Part shown: positions 59,436-64,000 of the stretch, piece by piece | Layout: every line of letters starts with the position of its first letter | Position numbering within the stretch: the stretch's first letter is position 1 | Origin: an uncultured Oscillospiraceae bacterium | GTDB taxonomy: Bacteria > Bacillota > Clostridia > Oscillospirales > Acutalibacteraceae | NCBI GenBank assembly: GCA_900542575.1 | Contig: UQOE01000003.1 | Location: 78,789-142,788 of the forward strand | Reading direction: 5' to 3' | Length of the DNA: 64,000 nucleotides | The notes under the pieces: generated by a model | The model's database searches: none | Told to the model about the DNA's origin: nothing | The model's input: only the letters and a program-made list of their open reading frames with translations | Position numbers and translations under genes: made by a program

Positions 59436-60200
59436 ATGAAGAAAGTTGCACTTGTGACCGGCGCGGGCGCCGGCATCGGAAAATCGATTGCGCTTCGACT
59501 GGCGGAGGACGGATTCAATCTGGTCGTCAACGATCTCAAATCCACCGGGGATACCGTGGCCGAGGTGAAGACCAAAGGCGCGGACTGCATTGAGGCACTC
59601 GCGGACGTCTCCAACGAAGAGGCCGTCGCCGCTATGTATAAGAAAGTTATGGACCACTACGGCCGGCTCGATGTCCTCGTCAACAACGCGGGCATCTGCC
59701 CCATCCGCACGGTTGACGAGGTGAGCGCAAAAAATATGGAGACCACGTATAACATCAACGTCGTCTCCATGTTCATCAACGCAAAAGAGGCTGCCAAAAT
59801 AATGAAAGAACAGCCGGAGGGCGGAAAAATCATCAATGCGTGCAGCCAGTCCGGCTTCCGCGAGACGCCGGTCACGTTCGAATACACGACGACCAAGTGG
59901 AGCATCCGCGGCATGACTAAGGCTATGGCGCAGTCCCTGGCCAAGTACGGAATTTCGGTCAACGCCTACTGCCCGGGCACCATTCTGACGCCCATGCAGG
60001 ACTGCATTGCAAAGCAGACCTCCAAAGAGATGCACGTGCCGGCTTTCGCCGTCCGGAAGTTCCAGAAGCTCAGCCAGCCACTTGGCCGCTTCCAGCCCGT
60101 CGAGGAGATTGCCGACATGGTGGCCTTCCTCGCCTCCGACCGATCTAACGGCATCAACGGTCAGAACATCCTCTGCAACGGCGGCCAGGTCATGAACTGA
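59436..60200 (+). CDS. Short-chain dehydrogenase/reductase (active subunit)
   Basis: A 254-residue classical SDR with a full set of motifs: TGAGAGIGKSIA, NNAGICP, Ser in ACSQSGF and catalytic Tyr/Lys in EYTTTKWSIRG, C-terminal INGQNILCNGG. It resembles acetoin/diacetyl or beta-ketoacyl reductases; the substrate is unknown. Paired with the motif-less SDR upstream. The 3' end overlaps the convergent TetR gene by eleven bases. Confidence 0.9.
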   Translation: MKKVALVTGAGAGIGKSIALRLAEDGFNLVVNDLKSTGDTVAEVKTKGADCIEALADVSNEEAVAAMYKKVMDHYGRLDVLVNNAGICPIRTVDEVSAKNMETTYNINVVSMFINAKEAAKIMKEQPEGGKIINACSQSGFRETPVTFEYTTTKWSIRGMTKAMAQSLAKYGISVNAYCPGTILTPMQDCIAKQTSKEMHVPAFAVRKFQKLSQPLGRFQPVEEIADMVAFLASDRSNGINGQNILCNGGQVMN

Positions 60201-60789
60201 TGGCCTGGTGCCTCTGCCAGATCCGGTCAAACATCGGATGCATATCGTCGTGGATCAGGACGCTCATGGTGTCCACGTACTCTTCCGGGGCATCCTGCAT
60301 CCCCGACGAGATCCACTCTTCTAGAAACGCAAACACCACCGCCGAAAAATACCGGCGGACCATGCGGAATTCCCGTTCCGTGCACACCAGATCGTGCCCG
60401 GTGGTTTTGCGGTAGATCTCCAGCGCGCGGCGGATGTTCTTCTCCAGAAGTTCATCGAGCCAGGGCGAGAGATTCCGCTTGATTTCCCCGTAGTATTCGG
60501 AGCGGAACACGTGGCGGACAGCGGCGCTGTGCGACTGCAACCACTGCATCGCCTCGGTGACGCCCTGCTCCCAGTTCTCGGGGTAGATGCGGTCTCCGAC
60601 AGCGGCGGCCAGATTCTCTGCCGCGGCGGCCGCCACCAGGTCCGGCAGGCTGCGGTAGTGGCGGTAGAACGTCTTGCGGTTGATGCCGCAGCGGGCCACC
60701 ACCTCCTTGACCGTAATGTCGTCGAGATTCTTTTCGGTGAGCAGCTCCTCCGCGGTCCGGAGCAGCGCCTTTTTGGTCAGAGCGGACAT
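60190..60789 (-). CDS. TetR-family transcriptional regulator
   Basis: A 199-residue regulator with an N-terminal TetR HTH (LLRTAEELLTEKNLDDITVK, EVVARCGINRKTFYRHY) and a C-terminal TetR_C-like ligand domain similar to the DhaS/YxbF subgroup. It ends inside the SDR gene and starts 42 bases from the divergent MBL-fold hydrolase, so these neighbours are its likely targets. Confidence 0.88.
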   Translation of the reverse strand: MSALTKKALLRTAEELLTEKNLDDITVKEVVARCGINRKTFYRHYRSLPDLVAAAAAENLAAAVGDRIYPENWEQGVTEAMQWLQSHSAAVRHVFRSEYYGEIKRNLSPWLDELLEKNIRRALEIYRKTTGHDLVCTEREFRMVRRYFSAVVFAFLEEWISSGMQDAPEEYVDTMSVLIHDDMHPMFDRIWQRHQAISS

Positions 60790-60831
60790 GGAATCACCTC
60801 ACGGTCCATATTTTAACATAAGGAGAAAATT

Positions 60832-61674
60832 ATGAGCGAACCAATCAAAGTCACCGTACGCCACCTGGGTGAGACCCGCGTGGACGTCGCCAACATCACT
60901 CCGCCGAAGCGGAAGCCGCTGAACCCGCTCGCCGCCGCCGGCGTCTTCCGCCCGGTCCGGGACCAGCGCTACATTCCCTGTACCACCTACATTATTGAGC
61001 ATCCTAAGGGCATTATCGTCATCGACACGGGGTTCGACAAGCGGGTTCGCTCGCACCCGGTCCTGGAGCTGACGGCGATCCACAACCAGATCAACAAACC
61101 GATTCAGGGCGAGGGACAGGCGGTGGACGAAGTCCTCGCCTCCATGGGGATCCAGCCCTCAGACATCAAGTATCTCTTTCTTTCCCACCTCCATTCCGAC
61201 CACGCCAACGGTGCGCGCCAGCTGATCGGCGCCGAACACATCGTGTGCAGCAAAGACGAGCTGGATGGCGCCAGCAAAGAGGATCTTGTCACTAAGGCGA
61301 CTTTCCTACCGCGCTGGCGCAGGGGCCTGAACCTCGAGACCTTTGCTTTCGCAGACACCGGCCTCGGACCGGTCGGCAAGTCCTACGACCTGTTCGGCGA
61401 CGGCACGGTCCAGCTGGTCAAGCTCCCCGGCCACACCGCCGGCATGTTCGGCACGCTGATCCGCAATAACGGCAGGCAGCTCCTGCTCGGCGCCGACTGC
61501 GGCTACACCCGCGCGGCCTATCAAGAGTGCATCGTGCCGTTCTTTGCCAACGACAAGGACGGGTTCCGAAAGTCCCTGAACTGGGAAAAAGAGATCTACG
61601 ACCAGCCCGAGACGCTGGATGTCCTGGTCAACCACGACATCGCCGTGCTGGATAACACACAGTTTGTGCTGTAA
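60832..61674 (+). CDS. Metallo-beta-lactamase-fold hydrolase (lactonase-like)
   Basis: A 280-residue MBL-fold hydrolase. IVIDTGFDKRV, the zinc motif FLSHLHSDHANG, KLPGHTAGMFGTL and LLGADCGYT follow the order of the AHL-lactonase/glyoxalase-II-like group. The family opens lactones or cleaves thioesters; the substrate is unknown. AAGGAG precedes the ATG. Divergent from TetR; probably in the same regulon as the SDR pair. Confidence 0.88.
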   Translation: MSEPIKVTVRHLGETRVDVANITPPKRKPLNPLAAAGVFRPVRDQRYIPCTTYIIEHPKGIIVIDTGFDKRVRSHPVLELTAIHNQINKPIQGEGQAVDEVLASMGIQPSDIKYLFLSHLHSDHANGARQLIGAEHIVCSKDELDGASKEDLVTKATFLPRWRRGLNLETFAFADTGLGPVGKSYDLFGDGTVQLVKLPGHTAGMFGTLIRNNGRQLLLGADCGYTRAAYQECIVPFFANDKDGFRKSLNWEKEIYDQPETLDVLVNHDIAVLDNTQFVL

Positions 61675-61685
61675 ATACTGAATCG

Positions 61686-61720
61686 CGCCCCGCGGGTTCG
61701 TCCTGCGGGGTGTTTTTTTC
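61686..61720 (+). terminator. Terminator of the MBL-fold gene
   Basis: Stem CCCCGCGGG/CCTGCGGGG with TTCGT loop, then TGTTTTTTT. Confidence 0.85.
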
Positions 61721-61774
61721 ATCTAGGCAGCGGCGTCTTCCGGGTGTAGGATGCAGGAGAAAGGAGGCGGGCCT

Positions 61775-62554
61775 GTGAATGATGTGGAGCGAAGAATTCG
61801 TTTTCTGGAGAAGATGCTGCAGGAGAGACATATGGCGAAGACAGAGAATCTGTACTGTTACCAGCATGGCAGAGTTTTCCTGTACTATGTTTTCCGGGGT
61901 GAAAAAAAGATATATTTAACAGATGACAGGATGATTCGGGAGTTTGCACAGAAGACCTATGACAGGAAATTGTGTGAAACGGCCGAACGGGAAATGCACT
62001 ATCTTCAGAAAGGACGACTCCTGTATCCGGGCCCGCACGTGGAAGATGTGTATGGGAAGCTGCATATAGGGTTACAAAGTGTTATTGTTCCCTATTGGGA
62101 TCTTGGGGATCCTTATATTCAAAGCTGGATCCATCGGCCCTATAATACCATGCATAAATATTCCAAAACGTTTCTCACAAGACGGGGAATCCAGGTTCGC
62201 TCCAAATCGGAATGGCTGATTGACAATACCTTGCTGGAAAATGGAATTGCGGTCCACTATGAGCAGGAATTTGTGCTGCCGACAGGGGAGCGCTGGTATC
62301 CGGATTTCACAATTTTAAATCCTTATACCGGTGAAATCCTGTACTGGGAGCATTTCGGCAGAACGGACGATCTGGAATATGCCGAGAAGATGACCCGCCA
62401 TCTGCAGGAATATTTATGCGCGGGTTTTACCTCCCATCGGCAGATGATCTTTACTTTTGAGTGCAGCGCGCACCCGCTGACGCAGCCGCAGCTGGATCGG
62501 ATAATCAAAGAATATGGGCTTAAGAAGCGGGACCCATCAAAACGCGGCATTTGA
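61775..62554 (+). CDS. Hypothetical protein with PD-(D/E)XK-like nuclease signature, copy 2
   Basis: A 259-residue paralogue of the gene at 57641, similar end to end: ERRIRFLEKML, VIVPYWDLGDPYIQSW, RRGIQVRSKSEWLIDNTLL, YEQEFVLPTGERWYPDFTI, YWEHFGRTDD and QMIFTFECSAHPLTQPQLD. The conserved Glu, Asp, Glu pattern supports a shared nuclease-like core. GTG start with AAAGGAGG eight bases upstream. AT-richer than its neighbours, as is copy 1. Directly followed by an array of CCTAAC motifs. Confidence 0.6.
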   Translation: MNDVERRIRFLEKMLQERHMAKTENLYCYQHGRVFLYYVFRGEKKIYLTDDRMIREFAQKTYDRKLCETAEREMHYLQKGRLLYPGPHVEDVYGKLHIGLQSVIVPYWDLGDPYIQSWIHRPYNTMHKYSKTFLTRRGIQVRSKSEWLIDNTLLENGIAVHYEQEFVLPTGERWYPDFTILNPYTGEILYWEHFGRTDDLEYAEKMTRHLQEYLCAGFTSHRQMIFTFECSAHPLTQPQLDRIIKEYGLKKRDPSKRGI

Positions 62555-62583
62555 TAATACGATTTTTATAAAAGCTTCCAAAT

Positions 62584-62680
62584 ACCTAACGATTTCTGAA
62601 ATTCACGATATTTACCTAACAAAAATAGAAAAAGCCTCGAAAAACCTAACATTTTAAAAATTTGGCCGGATTTGCCTAAC
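62584..62680. repeat. CCTAAC motif array with exact 30-bp period
   Basis: (A/G)CCTAAC occurs at 62584, 62614, 62644 and 62674: four direct copies exactly 30 bases apart, all in the same orientation, in AT-rich DNA right after the second nuclease-like gene and before the HAD promoter. Flanking bases are only weakly conserved (AAGCyTC before copies 1 and 3). Confidence 0.82.
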
Positions 62681-62690
62681 GGCGGCCTGC

Positions 62691-62696
62691 TATAAT
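62691..62696 (+). promoter_or_regulatory. -10 element of the HAD gene
   Basis: Perfect TATAAT 27 bases before the start codon; the upstream -35 region overlaps the last CCTAAC copy, so a factor binding the array could affect this promoter. Confidence 0.4.
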
Positions 62697-62722
62697 GAAA
62701 TCCCTGCAAGGAGGTGTACCCC

Positions 62723-63532
62723 ATGACACAGAAACTGATCGGCCTGGACCTGGACGGGACGCTGACCGACTCGAAGAAACGGGTGTCGCAGCGGAATCGA
62801 GCGGCACAGGATCGCGCGCGGGAGCGGGGGCACGTGGTGGTACTGGCTTCCGGCCGGCCGCTGCCCGGGGTGATGCCGGTGGCGCAGGAGCTGGAGTTTG
62901 CGGAAAAGGGCGGCTTCCTGCTGGCGTCCAACGGTTCGCAGATTGTGGACGGGCGCAGCGGGGAGGTGCTGGCGGAGCAGACGCTGCCGCCGAAATATTA
63001 TCACCGTATCCTGCAGCTGACGAAAGAATTCGGCTGCGAGGCCATGACCTATGACGAACGCAGCATTCTGACCGAGACGCCGGACGCAAAGTATGTGCGC
63101 GCAGAGGCGTTCAATAATTCGCTGCCGGTGACGAAAGTGGACAGCCTGGAGGCGGCGCTACCGGGGCCGGTGCCGAAATTCCTGCTCGTAGAAGAGCACG
63201 AAAAGCTGGTGCCGCTGGAGGCCGCTCTGCAGAAAGAATTCGGCGAAACGCTGTCCATTTTCTTCGCCCTGCCCTACTTCCTGGATGTGAATCCCCGCGG
63301 CGTGGACAAGGCCGCCGGCCTGGCGAAACTCTGCGCACACCTGCGCATTCCGCGCGATCAGGCGGTAGCCTTCGGGGACGGGACAAACGACATTACAATG
63401 CTGACGTGGGCCGGTACGGGCGTGGCCATGGGAAATGCGTGCGAGGAGACGAAAGCGTGCGCAGATCTTGTGGCGCCCACGAACGATGAGGACGGGGTGG
63501 CGCAGACGCTGGAAGCGCTTGACATCGTCTGA
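62723..63532 (+). CDS. Cof-type HAD-IIB phosphatase
   Basis: A 269-residue HAD hydrolase: motif I GLDLDGTLTDSKK, motif II ASGRPLPG, motif IV FGDGTNDITML, and VDKAAGLAKL before it. Closest in pattern to the YidA/Cof group acting on sugar phosphates. Paralogous to the gene at 2788. ATG has AAGGAGG eight bases upstream. Confidence 0.9.
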   Translation: MTQKLIGLDLDGTLTDSKKRVSQRNRAAQDRARERGHVVVLASGRPLPGVMPVAQELEFAEKGGFLLASNGSQIVDGRSGEVLAEQTLPPKYYHRILQLTKEFGCEAMTYDERSILTETPDAKYVRAEAFNNSLPVTKVDSLEAALPGPVPKFLLVEEHEKLVPLEAALQKEFGETLSIFFALPYFLDVNPRGVDKAAGLAKLCAHLRIPRDQAVAFGDGTNDITMLTWAGTGVAMGNACEETKACADLVAPTNDEDGVAQTLEALDIV

Positions 63533-63584
63533 GATCGTGTTATGGTTAGGCTAGAGTTTATTTTTGTGACCAAAGGAGAAAATT

Positions 63585-63893
63585 ATGTTTGTTTTCGGTA
63601 TCCTCTCCATCATCTGCATCCTGGCTTCGCTGGTTCCGGCCATTCTGGTCCGGCGCACGGAAGCAGATCTTGCGAAGCCCATGCGCACCGCTATGCTGGT
63701 CTGCTATGCACTTTTCTTTATCCTGGAAATCATCTCGCTGTTTGTGGTCGCCGGCACGGCTGTCAGCATCGTCGCATTTGTTGCGGCACTTGGCTCGCTG
63801 GTCTTTGGAATCATCGGCTATGTGAAGCGTGAAGTCCCGCAGAACACCGGGAGAGCGCAGCGCCCGGACAATACGAAATACATCAAGAAATAA
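63585..63893 (+). CDS. Small hypothetical membrane protein
   Basis: A 102-residue protein with three hydrophobic segments (FVFGILSIICILASLVPAIL, TAMLVCYALFFILEIISLFV, SIVAFVAALGSLVFGIIGYV) and a charged C-terminal tail. CAAAGGAG precedes the ATG. No family recognised; not obviously linked to the HAD gene upstream. Confidence 0.65.
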   Translation: MFVFGILSIICILASLVPAILVRRTEADLAKPMRTAMLVCYALFFILEIISLFVVAGTAVSIVAFVAALGSLVFGIIGYVKREVPQNTGRAQRPDNTKYIKK

Positions 63894-63910
63894 GAACTCT
63901 CAGTATGCAA

Positions 63911-63939
63911 TGCCGCTCCGCAATAGGGGCGGCACTTTT
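63911..63939 (+). terminator. Terminator of the small membrane protein gene
   Basis: Stem TGCCGCTCC/GGGGCGGCA followed by CTTTTTG. Confidence 0.85.
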
Positions 63940-63947
63940 TGTATAAT

Positions 63948-63974
63948 CGAAAACCCCGCGATTGTCGCGGGGTT
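63948..63974 (-). terminator. Terminator of a gene beyond the right edge
   Basis: Perfect 10-bp stem AACCCCGCGA/TCGCGGGGTT; the T-run (TTTTCG) is on the minus strand, so it probably ends a minus-strand gene lying outside the window. Confidence 0.6.
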
Positions 63975-64000
63975 CCGTGAAGTTATACATTTGAACAGTA

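Overview
The window looks like a chromosomal segment of an anaerobic, GC-rich Bacillota (Clostridia-type) bacterium. The clues are strong AGGAGG-type ribosome sites, frequent TTG and GTG starts, a FeoA-FeoB fusion, a high-molecular-weight rubredoxin, an iron-dependent alcohol dehydrogenase behind a Rex-like site, a glutamine-type ABC transporter with fused binding protein and permease, and [FeFe]-hydrogenase-type maturation proteins. I cannot name the species. No rRNA, tRNA, IS transposase or cas gene was recognised.

Left part (1-18.2 kb). A LacI-family regulator (cut by the edge), a PrsW-type membrane protease, and a DMT exporter coupled to a small Cys-rich protein and a HAD phosphatase. Then comes a compact ethanolamine operon (eutA, eutB, eutC and an amidohydrolase) without microcompartment genes. 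It is followed by citrate synthase, a stand-alone FakA-C-terminal-like protein, FeoAB, a staphylococcal-type lipase, a PEP-synthase-like ATP-grasp protein and a YhhN/lysoplasmalogenase-like membrane protein. A class III aminotransferase is on the minus strand.

Centre (20.0-32.4 kb): the most remarkable locus. Twelve tightly spaced minus-strand genes, most overlapping, read in this order: HydE-like radical SAM maturase, TM1266-type [FeFe]-hydrogenase system regulator, NifH-like, NifD/E-like, NifD/K-like, HypF, HypC, HypD, HypE, NifH-like, NifD/E-like, NifD/K-like. Two complete three-component nitrogenase-like reductases therefore flank the full pathway for the Fe(CN)2CO unit of [NiFe]-hydrogenases. 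HypA, HypB, hydrogenase structural genes, NifB, HydF and HydG are absent from the window. I infer an undescribed pathway that builds or uses an Fe-CO/CN-containing cofactor. A rubredoxin-flavoprotein fusion and a NifS-like cysteine desulfurase lie divergently next to it.

Right-centre (34.6-45.8 kb). A cysteine operon (SDR, cysteine synthase, LanC-like protein) is preceded by a 31-residue Cys/Met-rich peptide and a terminator, which looks like leader-peptide attenuation. Then acylphosphatase, TrmO and alanine racemase form a block bracketed by about 160-bp inverted repeats rich in GGTACC. Next are three secreted proteins, one interrupted by an in-frame TAG, and an amino-acid ABC transporter.

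Right part (45.9-64 kb). Radical SAM protein, metallophosphoesterase and MATE exporter; alcohol dehydrogenase; a secreted GH3 glucosidase with PA14; a minus-strand operon of XRE regulator, two-gene chromate transporter, HflX and a YjbR-EVE-like fusion; two paralogous putative nucleases, each followed by its own array of short motifs about 30 bp apart; a catalytically dead/active SDR pair with TetR and a metallo-beta-lactamase-fold hydrolase; a HAD phosphatase and a small membrane protein. Several intergenic regions carry locus-specific motif arrays with roughly 30-41 bp periodicity that the gene annotation does not explain.
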